A stretch of DNA of 31,430 nt from SZUA-584 sp964607965 (GTDB taxonomy: Bacteria; Bacillota; Clostridia; Christensenellales; SZUA-584): the NCBI GenBank assembly GCA_964607965.1, contig CAZSMH010000012.1, forward strand, positions 1 to 31,430, in the 5' to 3' direction. The notes under the pieces are model-generated. The model saw nothing but the letters and a program-made list of their open reading frames with translations. It made no database searches and had not been told where the DNA came from. This document shows positions 7,592 to 15,858 of the stretch, one piece after another (the stretch's first letter is position 1; each line of letters opens with the position of its first letter). The translations under genes and the position numbers were made by a program.

Positions 7592-8275
7592 ATGCAGAAA
7601 AAAGCGATTGTTGCTGCTGCGGTGATTATTCTTGCATCTTGCTGCAAAGCGCCGCTGCTGCCATGCGCTGCAGTTACGGAACAAACTATCATTTGCGGAA
7701 GCGATATTCTAGTTGAAGATATACGGATACCGATTATCAGCAATATTGCCGACAAAGAGTTTCAAGATTCTCTTAATGCCGACATTTTAGCTATTGTGGA
7801 GAAAGCACGCAAGGAGGCCAGGCAGGATGCTAAAATGGTTCAGCAGTGGTCCCAATACGTATGTGTACTTGTTGTGGATTACGAGCTAAAAAACAGCTGT
7901 GGTCTTTTTTCAATGCGATTGACAACGGATCTGGATAACGGCGGAACAGGAATGCCGAACACTCATTATTTTAATGTAGACCTTAAAAAAAATGTGATGC
8001 TGTGTCTTGACGAGCTTTTCTCGTCGCAGCTGTACCGAAAAGTTATTGATCGATTTATACTTGAAACAATAAGCAAAGACGCCCGGTTTTCTCCTCGCGA
8101 TTTTCCGGGCGTTGCAGATGACACGGCTTTTTTCATAAATGAAGAACGTTTACATATAGCTTTTGCCAAATACGAGATTTCATCCGGTACTACGGGAGAA
8201 CCGGTGTTTTCCATACCTTCGTCAATAATACAAAAATATTTAAAGCCTGATTATTCCGCTTTCTTTATATCGTAG
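7592..8275 (+). CDS. DUF4163/DUF3298-like (RsiV-type extracellular domain) lipoprotein
   Basis: A 227-residue secreted protein. The N-terminus is a lipoprotein signal with lipobox LASC (C17). The body resembles the paired DUF4163 and DUF3298 domains found in the extracellular part of anti-sigma factor RsiV and in PdaC-type wall proteins: IPIISNIADKEFQDSLNADI early on, then HYFNVDLKKNVMLCLDELF and FFINEERLHIAFAKYEIS. In RsiV this fold binds lysozyme; whether this one does is unknown, and no sigma-factor gene is adjacent. I prefer ATG 7592 over ATG 7586, since GAAAGGG then has a normal 7-base spacing. It is convergent with the flavodiiron gene, 53 bases away. Confidence 0.75.
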   Translation: MQKKAIVAAAVIILASCCKAPLLPCAAVTEQTIICGSDILVEDIRIPIISNIADKEFQDSLNADILAIVEKARKEARQDAKMVQQWSQYVCVLVVDYELKNSCGLFSMRLTTDLDNGGTGMPNTHYFNVDLKKNVMLCLDELFSSQLYRKVIDRFILETISKDARFSPRDFPGVADDTAFFINEERLHIAFAKYEISSGTTGEPVFSIPSSIIQKYLKPDYSAFFIS

Positions 8276-8328
8276 AGTTTTAAAGTATATTGGTTTATAC
8301 CACAGCTTTTAAGTGCTTTCCGGCAGGG

Positions 8329-9534
8329 CTATACGCTTCTTTCAGCCAAAGCATTGCAAATCTGCTCCCCCAGCTTATGGGCTTCGGCAATTTCCTTTTC
8401 ATCTGGGCGAAGCTTTGCGCTGCATGTCCCCACAACGTCAGCTCCGATTGCGCGAAGCCGCTCGCTTAAAAACTTTATTGATTCTCCGCTCCATCCAAAA
8501 GACCCGAACGCCGCGGCTATTTTGCCCTTTACTGTCAGCGCACATACAGATGTTAAAACGTCCCAAACAGGCTTTAATGCATCGCGGTTAAGAGTGGGAG
8601 ATCCTATCGCAAATGCATCAGACTTATGAATCTTTGATGCGCATTCGGCAGCATCCTTTGTTGAAACGTCTTCAATTTCAACATCATAGCCTTTGCTTTT
8701 AACCGCTTCCGCAACAGCTTCTGCAAGACATCTCGTATAACCGTAGCAGGATACATAGCCTATATAAACCTTTTTGGGATCGTTAATATAGTTTACGTCA
8801 GATGCCCATCTCTCGTATCTGTCTACAGCATCCCATGGCGAACTGCGCAATACCGGACCGTGCGAAGGCCCGATAACGTCTATATGCAGCGCTCGTGTTT
8901 TTTTAACTGCATCCAGCACATAGCTTTTGAAAGGAGCCATAATTACGTCAAAATAGTACTTTTGAGACCTACGCATCTCCTCGGTTAAAGGCGTTAAGTC
9001 ATCGAAAACATTTTCAGCCGAAAAATGAAATCCATAGACGTCTCCCGAAAGCAATATTGCGTCTTCCGTCACATAGGTAAAAATAGAGTCCGGCCAATGC
9101 AAGAACGGAGCAGAGATAAATTTAAGCGTTTTGCCTCCCAGTTCAAGAGTATCGCCGTCTTCAACAATCATGCACTCGAAGTTGCTGTTTAGTATGTTGC
9201 GAAGAAAAACGCTGGCTGGTTTTGAACAAACTACAACAGCTTTCGGTGCCTTTTCAAGCAGCCTTAAAAGCCCTCCTGAATGATCTGGTTCGGTGTGATT
9301 GCATATTATGTAATCAATTGATGCGGCGTCACAAACGCCCGATATTTTCTCAAGCTGTTCATCGGCGAAACCGTCTTTTACAGCATCAACAACGGCTGTT
9401 TTCTTGTTTCCTTTAATAAGGTAGCTGTTATACGATGTTCCCCACTCGGTACGCATGATAACATCAAAAATACGCAGAGCAGGGTTATGCGCACCAACCC
9501 AGTATACTCCGCTTACAATTTCAACAGGAAGCAT
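8329..9534 (-). CDS. fprA: Flavodiiron protein (A-type flavoprotein, FprA)
   Basis: A 401-residue cytosolic enzyme that reduces oxygen to water, or NO to N2O, in anaerobes. Residues 1-250 are the metallo-beta-lactamase-like domain with a complete diiron ligand set: H80, E82, D84, H85 (NHTEPDHSGG), H146 (FLHWPDS), D165 (SGDVYGFH) and H225 (GPSHGPV). Residues about 255-401 are a flavodoxin domain with FMN loops (SCYGYTR, GSPTLNRD, GSFGWSGE). Length is typical of class A. It is the last gene of an operon with rubredoxin, which normally donates its electrons; the intergenic gaps are 16 bases. Substrate preference between oxygen and NO cannot be told from sequence. Confidence 0.96.
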   Translation of the reverse strand: MLPVEIVSGVYWVGAHNPALRIFDVIMRTEWGTSYNSYLIKGNKKTAVVDAVKDGFADEQLEKISGVCDAASIDYIICNHTEPDHSGGLLRLLEKAPKAVVVCSKPASVFLRNILNSNFECMIVEDGDTLELGGKTLKFISAPFLHWPDSIFTYVTEDAILLSGDVYGFHFSAENVFDDLTPLTEEMRRSQKYYFDVIMAPFKSYVLDAVKKTRALHIDVIGPSHGPVLRSSPWDAVDRYERWASDVNYINDPKKVYIGYVSCYGYTRCLAEAVAEAVKSKGYDVEIEDVSTKDAAECASKIHKSDAFAIGSPTLNRDALKPVWDVLTSVCALTVKGKIAAAFGSFGWSGESIKFLSERLRAIGADVVGTCSAKLRPDEKEIAEAHKLGEQICNALAERSV

Positions 9535-9550
9535 TTTTTACCCCCGATAC

Positions 9551-9709
9551 TTATACTGCCTCGAACATATCCTTGGATGCTCCGCAGAGCGGGCAAACCC
9601 AATCCTCGGGTACGTCTTCCCACTTTGTGCCGGGCATAACGCCGTTATCAGGATCGCCTATTTTTGGATCGTAAACATAACCGCATACCGTACATTCGTA
9701 TTTTGTCAT
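9551..9709 (-). CDS. rub: Rubredoxin
   Basis: A 52-residue small iron protein read from ATG 9709 (MTKYECTVCGYVYDPKIGDP...). It has both Cys-x2-Cys-Gly knuckles, C6-x2-C9-GY and C39-x2-C42-GA, that bind one iron, and the conserved aromatic core residues Y4, Y11, Y13, W30 and W37. AGGAG lies 6 bases before the start. It sits 16 bases upstream of the flavodiiron gene and 16 bases after the DUF1858 gene, so it is almost certainly the electron donor to FprA in oxygen or NO detoxification. Confidence 0.97.
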   Translation of the reverse strand: MTKYECTVCGYVYDPKIGDPDNGVMPGTKWEDVPEDWVCPLCGASKDMFEAV

Positions 9710-9725
9710 TGCCCACTCCTAAAAA

Positions 9726-9935
9726 TTATTTATTTTTCTGAAAATATGCGTTTAAATCAGTGACAAGCTTGTCCGCATCAAGCCCGTGTACAGCAGCCGC
9801 CTGCTCAATGCTCTCACCCGCCGATGCCGGGCATCCTATACAGTGCATACCGGCATCCATAAGTATTTTGGCACATCCCGGGTCAAGCATAAGCAATTGC
9901 GAAATAGTCATGTCTTTTGTAATCGTTGTCATCAT
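9726..9935 (-). CDS. DUF1858 domain protein (CxxC redox disulfide protein)
   Basis: A 69-residue protein made of a single DUF1858 domain: TISQLLMLDPGCAKILMDAG followed by MHCIGCPASAGESIEQAA. The C-x2-C (C32, C35) is the conserved redox-type motif of the hybrid-cluster-protein-associated disulfide family. Two adjacent ATGs are possible (9935 and 9932), with AAGGGG upstream of both. It lies directly upstream of rubredoxin and is co-directional with fprA. A redox or nitrosative stress role is suggested by this company and by family association with hybrid cluster proteins, but no biochemical function is established. Confidence 0.85.
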   Translation of the reverse strand: MMTTITKDMTISQLLMLDPGCAKILMDAGMHCIGCPASAGESIEQAAAVHGLDADKLVTDLNAYFQKNK

Positions 9936-9964
9936 ATTACCCCTTGTTTAAGTTTTTTTAGCCG

Positions 9965-10339
9965 TTAAGTAGTTCTTATTATTTTATTGCTGCATTTTGA
10001 GCACTTTATCGATACCTTGCCTTTTCCGCGAGGCACCCGCAGTTTTAAACCGCATACGGGACATTTAAAAATCTTGTAATATTTACGCTGCTGTCCCCTT
10101 GCTTTAGTTTTATAATACCACGATTTAATTTTATTAACCATACTCAGAAAAGCAAGATTCTCTTTTTGGCGTTTAGGAATATTACGTGAGAACATGCGAA
10201 AAATAGCCGCAGATGTAATTAAGAGGGTGATTACAAACATATACTGAAAAGGCACAAAACTAAGCAACAGCGAAAAAATCACAAGTGCAAGAGAAAGTTG
10301 ATCCGGTCCGTTACGCCCTATAAAAATCTTTCTAAACAT
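9965..10339 (-). CDS. Small membrane protein with C-terminal zinc ribbon, function unknown
   Basis: A 124-residue protein. Two closely spaced hydrophobic helices (about 16-48) are followed by a very basic linker (KRQKENL, KTKARGQQRKYYK) and a C-terminal zinc-ribbon or rubredoxin-like knuckle pair, CPVCGLKLRVPRGKGK and CSKCS (C-x2-C, about 18 residues, C-x2-C). The zinc ribbon is predicted to face the cytoplasm. It is the first gene of the run with DUF1858, rubredoxin and fprA, 29 bases before the DUF1858 start. I do not recognise a named family beyond a common Firmicutes zinc-ribbon protein. It may bind nucleic acid or metal; nothing more can be said. Confidence 0.75.
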   Translation of the reverse strand: MFRKIFIGRNGPDQLSLALVIFSLLLSFVPFQYMFVITLLITSAAIFRMFSRNIPKRQKENLAFLSMVNKIKSWYYKTKARGQQRKYYKIFKCPVCGLKLRVPRGKGKVSIKCSKCSNKIIRTT

Positions 10340-10585
10340 TTTCTACCTACCCCTGCAAGGCCGCCGCTGTATACACGCTATAAATTCAAATAGTCTTTAG
10401 CCTCACATTTTATACGGTCATATCGATAAAATAATACTAAAAAGTTGCGTCTAAAATATTAATAACTCGGCTATTTAACACTTTGTTTACAAATATAAAT
10501 TATTTTAGATAAGCATGCATTTATAAACAAAAATGCACTTGTAAAAAAGCTCTGCGGTTTTAATATGTTCTCGCAAACACAATCT

Positions 10586-12613
10586 CTATACCGCTCCGCC
10601 TGCAAACTGGCTTAAATACAACTGCGCATAAAAACCATTCTGCCCAAGAAGCTGTTCATGCGTACCCTGCTCTATTATTCTCCCTTCGTTTATCACCAGT
10701 ATCGTGGATGCCTTGCGGATAGTAGAAAGCCTATGAGCAATTACAAAACTGGTACGCCCCTTCATAAGCGCAATCATAGCGTTTTGTATGTAAGCCTCGG
10801 TGCGGGTATCCACGCTGCTCGTAGCCTCATCGAGTATCAGTATAGGAGGGTCTGCCAGCAGCGCACGCGCTATGGAGAGCAGTTGTCTTTGCCCCTGCGA
10901 TATATTTGACGCGTCCTGGCTCAGCGCCGCAGAATAACCCCCGGGCAGCGTCCGTATAAAATGGTCTGCGTGTGCCATTTTTGCGGCATTTATTACTTGT
11001 TCTTCAGTTGCGCCTTCTTTGCCATAAGCGATATTCTCCAGCACCGTTCCTTCAAACAGCCATGTGTCCTGCATCACAATGCCGAACCGATCGCGAAGGG
11101 CTTCCCGCGGCATTGCGGCGGTATTTACACCGTCCACAAAAATCGTTCCGTCATCAACCTCATAGAAACGCATGAGCAGATTTACAAGCGTTGTTTTTCC
11201 GGCACCCGTAGGTCCTACAATTGCTACAACGTCTCCGGGATTAGCTTTAAGATTAAAGCCGTTAATAACAATCTTTCCGGGCTCGTATCCAAAGCTCACA
11301 TTGGAAAACTCTACGCTTCCTTGTGCGGCCGGCAGCACTGTATGGGGCGCATCCGGCGACATCTCTTCTTCATCAAGCAGTTCAAATACTCTCTCGGCCG
11401 CGGCAATAGTGGACTGCAGCACTCCGGATATCTGCGCCACCTGAGTTATTGGCTGTGTAAACCTGCGCGAATACTGTATAAAAGCCTGTACCTCACCCAC
11501 GTTTATGCGCCCGTCTATTACCATAATACCGCCGATAACACATACAAACACATATGAAACATTGCTTAGAAAATGCATAAGCGGCATTATAAGGCCTGAT
11601 ATAAACTGCGCTTTCCAACCGGCTGTGTATAACTTATTGTTAATTCCGTCAAATTCTTTTATATTGTCATCTTCCTTGCCGTAAGCCTTTACGATTATAT
11701 GCGCAGAATACATTTCCTCCACATGACCGCTTAAGTGCCCAAGCTGTTCCTGCTGCCCTTTAAAATGTTTTTGGGACCTTTTTATTACCATCTGCGTTAG
11801 AATAAAGCTTGCCGGCAAAATCAACAGGCATACAATTGTTATTATCCATGATATAGAAAACATCATTACCGTAATGCCTATAAGCATAGTAACCGATGTT
11901 ATTATCTCGCTTATACCCTGAGAAAGCGATGTTGATATCGTATCAATATCGTTGGTTACACGCGAAAGGGTCTCGCCGTGAGTACGGCTGTCAAAATATT
12001 TAAGAGGCAGTTTTGAAAGTTTTTCGCTTACCTCGCGCCGCATATCATACACAATAGTCTGCGAAGTCTTAGCGAGTACAAACTGCATAACAAACGAAAA
12101 AATGCTGCTTATAAGATACAAAGCCATTACAGTTAATAAAATTCCGCCTATTTTGCCAAAATCGATTGTCAATACTTCTGCCTCTTTTAACGCAGCCGCC
12201 GCAGAAAGCAGAACCTGTTTTTGCTGGTCATCAGCATTTTCAACCGCCATTGATAATGCCTGCTGCGCATCGATTGCGCCGCTTTTTAACTGCTTTGCTA
12301 TATCAAAAGGCAATGCCGATTCCAGTCTGCTGTAAGCCTGCACCTGTGCCGCAGAAGGAGAAAACAGCTCTGTCGTTGCAGCCCCAAGAGTTTTCGGGCC
12401 GAATATTGAAAAAACCGTACTGCCTGCCGCCAGTATTATGATAATAACAAGCGATATTTTATGCCGTGCTAAATAACGCACTAATCTTAAAAAGCTTGTT
12501 CGGAAATCTTTTGGCTTTTCTATAGCCGCATGCATGCCCCGACCGCGGCCTCCCGGGCCCGGAGGCCTGCCTATAGGAATTTTAGCCTTTCCCGCAGCGC
12601 CAATCCTGCTCAT
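10586..12613 (-). CDS. ABC exporter, canonical subunit of a heterodimer (MsbA/BmrD type)
   Basis: A 675-residue half-transporter: a six-helix membrane domain (about 50-400) followed by an ATPase domain. Walker A GPTGAGKTT (467-475), Walker B ILILDE with catalytic E596 and switch H627 are all intact. Its signature loop is ISQGQ (571-575) rather than LSGGQ, which is normal when it serves the degenerate site of the partner. Two features are unusual: a Gly/Pro/Arg-rich cytoplasmic N-terminus (residues 14-26) and an insertion of about 65 residues (83-150) between the first two helices, predicted extracytoplasmic and rich in Ala, Gln and Glu. It starts in an ATGA overlap with the partner gene. Substrate is unknown; multidrug, lipid or peptide export are all possible. 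Confidence 0.92.
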   Translation of the reverse strand: MSRIGAAGKAKIPIGRPPGPGGRGRGMHAAIEKPKDFRTSFLRLVRYLARHKISLVIIIILAAGSTVFSIFGPKTLGAATTELFSPSAAQVQAYSRLESALPFDIAKQLKSGAIDAQQALSMAVENADDQQKQVLLSAAAALKEAEVLTIDFGKIGGILLTVMALYLISSIFSFVMQFVLAKTSQTIVYDMRREVSEKLSKLPLKYFDSRTHGETLSRVTNDIDTISTSLSQGISEIITSVTMLIGITVMMFSISWIITIVCLLILPASFILTQMVIKRSQKHFKGQQEQLGHLSGHVEEMYSAHIIVKAYGKEDDNIKEFDGINNKLYTAGWKAQFISGLIMPLMHFLSNVSYVFVCVIGGIMVIDGRINVGEVQAFIQYSRRFTQPITQVAQISGVLQSTIAAAERVFELLDEEEMSPDAPHTVLPAAQGSVEFSNVSFGYEPGKIVINGFNLKANPGDVVAIVGPTGAGKTTLVNLLMRFYEVDDGTIFVDGVNTAAMPREALRDRFGIVMQDTWLFEGTVLENIAYGKEGATEEQVINAAKMAHADHFIRTLPGGYSAALSQDASNISQGQRQLLSIARALLADPPILILDEATSSVDTRTEAYIQNAMIALMKGRTSFVIAHRLSTIRKASTILVINEGRIIEQGTHEQLLGQNGFYAQLYLSQFAGGAV

Positions 12614-14337
12614 GCCATCTCCTCCGAATTAAGCTGGGACTCTACTATTTCACGGTATGTCTTGCAGCTTTTCATAAGCAAATCGTGCCTGCCCTGGCCG
12701 ATTATCTGCCCCTGATCGAGAACTATTATGTTGTCAGCATTCATTACGGTGCTTACGCGCTGCGCCACTATGAACACTGACGCGTGCTTTATCTGCCTTA
12801 AAAGTGCCTGCCTAAGCAAAAGGTCAGTCCTATAGTCAAGCGCGGAAAAGCTGTCGTCAAAAATATATATTTGAGGGCGGCGCACAAGCGCCCGCGCAAT
12901 CGATAAGCGCTGTTTCTGACCTCCGGAAAAGTTGCTTCCGTCCTGAGATACTTTTGCATAAAGCCCGCCTTCGAGCTCCGATACAAAATCATATGCCTGA
13001 GCGGTTTTTAGCGCGGTTATTAATTCTTCATCGTTGGCTTCTGTTCTCCCGAAACGAAGATTGTCCGCCACGCTGCCGCTTACCAAACTCGCTTTTTGGG
13101 GCACGTACCCAATTTTTTTACGCAAATCCGCCTTCGGATAGTCCTTAACATCCACACCGTTGACTAAAACGCAGCCTTCGCTTACATCGTAAAAACGAGG
13201 TATGAGCTTGATAAGAGTTGATTTTCCGGCGCCGGTTCCGCCGATTATAGCCGTTATCTGGCCGGGCTGCGCTTTAAGGTTTATATTTGAAAGCGCGGGG
13301 GCCAAGGCGCCGTCATAATAAAAGCTGACATTTTTAAACTCTACGCAGCCTTGCTTTGCTGCGGCAGGTACTTTGTCGGTTATGTCTAATACTGTCGGCT
13401 TTTGCTGCAGCACCTCTACAATGCGTACTGCAGACGCAGATGCGCGCGGCAGCATCACAATCATCATTGTTGCCGTGATTACAGCAAACATAACCTGCAT
13501 TACGTACTGCTGAAACGCCATTAAGTCGCCAACCTGCATATCACCCTGACTTACTTTTATGCCACCGAACCATATTACCGCCACAGTGGCAAAATTTAAG
13601 AACATGAGAATTGAAGGCATAAGCGCACCCATCCAGCGAAAAGCCAATACGGAAGTGTCAGTCAAATCCTTATTCGCATTGTTAAAACGCTTCTGCTCAT
13701 ATTCTGTTTTGTTAAACGCCCGTATCACACGTATTCCGGTAAGCCTTTCCCGAAGTATCAGATTGATTCTGTCAATTTTCTTTTGGAGCGATTTGAAAAG
13801 AGGCATAACTTTTATCGCAATAATAAGCACAAGCGCCGACAGCAAAAAAATCAGCAACGCAATAAGCCACGAAAGCCCCGCGTTTTTCCCAAGCGCCATG
13901 ATTATGCCTCCGGCACACATTATCGGCGCCGAAACAAGCATTGTTAATACCATCATCATGGCATTCTGGACCTGTGTGATATCGTTGGTGGAACGTGTTA
14001 TAAGCGATGCGGTTGGTATTTTGTCAAATTCATTTAACGAGTACGACTCCACTGTTCTAAATACATCATGCCGTATATCGCGCGCAAATCCCGCCGCCGT
14101 TTTTATAGCAAACAAACGTACCATAATAGTACAAACTGCTACAATCAAAGAAAACCCGAGCATTGTAAGGCCTGTGTTTATAATAAGTGTTACGCTCTTT
14201 CCTATAACGCCTTTGTTGACAATATCAGACATGAGCGTCGGCAGATACAGCTGGCACAGCGATTGTACAGTTGTCATCAATATAACAAAAAACGCCGGCC
14301 ATTTATACGGTTTTAAGTACCGCAGCAGCTTTAACAT
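12610..14337 (-). CDS. ABC exporter, degenerate-site subunit of a heterodimer (BmrC/TM287 type)
   Basis: A 575-residue half-transporter with six helices (about 15-300) and an ATPase domain. Walker A GGTGAGKST (366-374) and signature FSGGQ (470-474) are intact. The Walker B glutamate is aspartate (IYIFDD, D495) and the switch histidine is glutamine (VAQRVST, Q526). Those two changes mark the non-hydrolysing site of asymmetric exporters such as TM287/288 and BmrCD. The partner is encoded immediately downstream with an ATGA overlap. The start at 14337 has AAAGGG upstream, and a near-consensus promoter with a tandem repeat precedes it, so this gene heads the two-gene operon. Confidence 0.93.
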   Translation of the reverse strand: MLKLLRYLKPYKWPAFFVILMTTVQSLCQLYLPTLMSDIVNKGVIGKSVTLIINTGLTMLGFSLIVAVCTIMVRLFAIKTAAGFARDIRHDVFRTVESYSLNEFDKIPTASLITRSTNDITQVQNAMMMVLTMLVSAPIMCAGGIIMALGKNAGLSWLIALLIFLLSALVLIIAIKVMPLFKSLQKKIDRINLILRERLTGIRVIRAFNKTEYEQKRFNNANKDLTDTSVLAFRWMGALMPSILMFLNFATVAVIWFGGIKVSQGDMQVGDLMAFQQYVMQVMFAVITATMMIVMLPRASASAVRIVEVLQQKPTVLDITDKVPAAAKQGCVEFKNVSFYYDGALAPALSNINLKAQPGQITAIIGGTGAGKSTLIKLIPRFYDVSEGCVLVNGVDVKDYPKADLRKKIGYVPQKASLVSGSVADNLRFGRTEANDEELITALKTAQAYDFVSELEGGLYAKVSQDGSNFSGGQKQRLSIARALVRRPQIYIFDDSFSALDYRTDLLLRQALLRQIKHASVFIVAQRVSTVMNADNIIVLDQGQIIGQGRHDLLMKSCKTYREIVESQLNSEEMA

Positions 14338-14364
14338 TACTTTTCCCTTTCCGACACTGTTGAC

Positions 14365-14400
14365 CGAAATTCGTATAAGTCTCGAAATTCGTGTAAGTCT
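14365..14400. repeat. Tandem 18-bp repeat at the ABC exporter transcription start
   Basis: Two adjacent 18-base units, CGAAATTCGTATAAGTCT (14365-14382) and CGAAATTCGTGTAAGTCT (14383-14400), differ at one position. Each contains the odd palindrome CGAAATTCG. They cover about +2 to +37 of the predicted exporter transcript, a position suited to a repressor operator. Confidence 0.6.
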
Positions 14401-14408
14401 AATATTTT

Positions 14409-14437
14409 CTTATAACGCAGCCTTTTTATTTTGTCAA
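14409..14437 (-). promoter_or_regulatory. Sigma-A type promoter of the ABC exporter operon
   Basis: On the minus strand a perfect TTGACA (14437-14432) is followed after 17 bases by TATAAG (14414-14409). Start of transcription is expected near 14402, about 65 bases before the exporter gene. Confidence 0.7.
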
Positions 14438-14502
14438 TGCAGCGCTCTGCTTTATTTACAATAATTTTAAGTTTTTGTCTCTGATGATAAGCGTTCGCAC
14501 TG

Positions 14503-14531
14503 TTGCGCGTTGCCATACTGCAGTCTATAAT
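14503..14531 (+). promoter_or_regulatory. Promoter of apbE, placing +1 at or next to the start codon
   Basis: A perfect TATAAT (14526-14531) lies 6 bases before the apbE ATG, with a weak TTGCGC (14503-14508) 17 bases further up. Transcription would start at about the A of the ATG, and no Shine-Dalgarno sequence is visible. Confidence 0.5.
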
Positions 14532-14537
14532 AACCAT

Positions 14538-15530
14538 ATGAAAAAAACTATTTTTATTTCGGTGCTTTTTATTCTGGTGCTGCTGGCATCATGTGCTCCG
14601 GTAAAAACAAGCGAAATTTTTGCTCTTGACTCTGTTTGTTCTCAGCAGGTATATGGCAGCCGAAAAGACGAGGCAATAGCCGAGGTAAACGCCATGCTGC
14701 AGCGGATTACACGCGAATACGCAACAGACGGCACCTTTATAAGCTCAATTGATTTCGCCGCTCCCAAAGCCGTGCAAATAAACGGCGAGGCTTTAGCGCT
14801 TATCAAGACTTCTCTTGATATAGCGGCGCTGACAGACGGTTCGTTCGAACCAACCATAGGTCCCGTTAGTTTGCTTTGGGATATTTCCGGCAACCCCAAA
14901 GTGCCCTCACCAAAAGAATTGCAGGACGCTTTGGAGTTGGTAGATTATAATAACGTTACTTTGGACGGCAATAAAGCATCTCTTACCAAAGAGGGCATGA
15001 TATTGGATCTGGGCGGTATAGCAAAAGGTTACGCCGCCGACCTTGCGACAGAAATATATAAAAAGCACGGCATTAACAGCGCACTTATAAACCTGGGCGG
15101 CAATATTTACGCTTTCGGCTCCCGAACAGACGGTAAAGACTGGCTGATAGGAATACGCGACCCTCAAGGACAGCCAGGTGAGTACGCCGCAGTAATCAAC
15201 GTAAGCAATAAGTCGGTGGTAACTTCAGGTAATTACGAGCGCTATTTTGAAAGAGACGGTAAAAAGTATCACCACATTTTTGATCCCAGCACAGGCTATC
15301 CTGTACAAAACGGGCTTCTCGCCGTTACTGTAGTCTGCGAAAACAGCACTTTGGCCGATGCGCTTTCCACCGCTTTGTTTGTTATGGGGCGTAAAGACGG
15401 TATGGCTCTCGCCGAACGGATAGAAACCGTGGACGCTGTTTTTATCACTGATACGGAGGAAATATATATTACAGACGGACTGAAAGAGAGTATTGAGATA
15501 ACCAATGAAACATATACTATTAAAAGCTGA
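14538..15530 (+). CDS. apbE: ApbE, FAD:protein FMN transferase (lipoprotein)
   Basis: A 330-residue extracytoplasmic enzyme that moves FMN from FAD onto a Ser/Thr of target proteins such as RnfG, RnfD, NqrC or other FMN-binding-domain proteins. The N-terminus is a lipoprotein signal ending in LLASC (C18). Family motifs are present in order: GSFEPTIGPVSLLWDIS, the DLGGIAKGYAAD flavin-binding motif, NLGGNIYAFG, TSGNYERYF, HIFDPSTGYPV, and the Mg-binding region LADALSTALFVMG. I start at ATG 14538, where the signal peptide begins; the longer frame upstream has no signal. The next two genes overlap it and each other. No flavinylation target is in the window, so the acceptor must lie elsewhere. Confidence 0.95.
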   Translation: MKKTIFISVLFILVLLASCAPVKTSEIFALDSVCSQQVYGSRKDEAIAEVNAMLQRITREYATDGTFISSIDFAAPKAVQINGEALALIKTSLDIAALTDGSFEPTIGPVSLLWDISGNPKVPSPKELQDALELVDYNNVTLDGNKASLTKEGMILDLGGIAKGYAADLATEIYKKHGINSALINLGGNIYAFGSRTDGKDWLIGIRDPQGQPGEYAAVINVSNKSVVTSGNYERYFERDGKKYHHIFDPSTGYPVQNGLLAVTVVCENSTLADALSTALFVMGRKDGMALAERIETVDAVFITDTEEIYITDGLKESIEITNETYTIKS

Positions 15531-15858
15531 CGCAATATTGTTTGTGTGTATAGTCGCAGCTGCTGCAGCTGGCATATTATTGTTCTTCGGAGGCGGTACA
15601 CCGCAAACCGCTATTATACGCAAGGACGGCAATATAATAAAGCAGGTACAGCTTGATGGTAATAAGAGCTTTAGGGTAGACAGCATAACATTTGAAGTAC
15701 GGAACGGCGCGATTTGTTTCGCAGAATCAGACTGCCCGGGTCAGGAATGTGTACACGCCGGTTTTCTTGACCGTCCGGGCAGCAGTATGGCCTGCCTGCC
15801 TAACAGAATATCCGTTACAGTAACAGGGCAAAGCGGGGTGGACGCCGTTGCGGAATAA
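15505..15858 (+). CDS. NusG domain II-containing membrane-anchored protein
   Basis: A 117-residue protein with one N-terminal membrane helix (about 10-28) and an extracytoplasmic NusG domain II. It carries the family's cysteine pattern SDCPGQECVHAGF and MACLPNRISV. It overlaps the end of apbE by 26 bases and the start of the Gx transporter by 11. This gene family is regularly found between apbE and Gx transporter genes in Firmicutes, in Rnf or extracellular electron transfer (EetA-like) settings. The molecular function is unknown, though an envelope redox accessory role fits. The ribosome site is weak, consistent with coupling to apbE translation. Confidence 0.85.
   Translation: MKHILLKADAILFVCIVAAAAAGILLFFGGGTPQTAIIRKDGNIIKQVQLDGNKSFRVDSITFEVRNGAICFAESDCPGQECVHAGFLDRPGSSMACLPNRISVTVTGQSGVDAVAE

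Noticed and set aside
10504..10545. Terminator hairpin after the ABC exporter operon
   Set aside because: TGCATTT/AAATGCA can pair, but no T run follows on either strand, and the distance from the stop is over 40 bases.
13559..14464. 301-codon plus-strand open frame
   Set aside because: It is antisense to the well-supported ABC exporter gene, has a low-complexity composition and no family features; it is a shadow of the real gene.
14337..14537. 66-codon minus-strand open frame before the ABC exporter
   Set aside because: It contains the exporter promoter and the tandem repeat, overlaps the apbE promoter, and has no ribosome site or recognisable domain.
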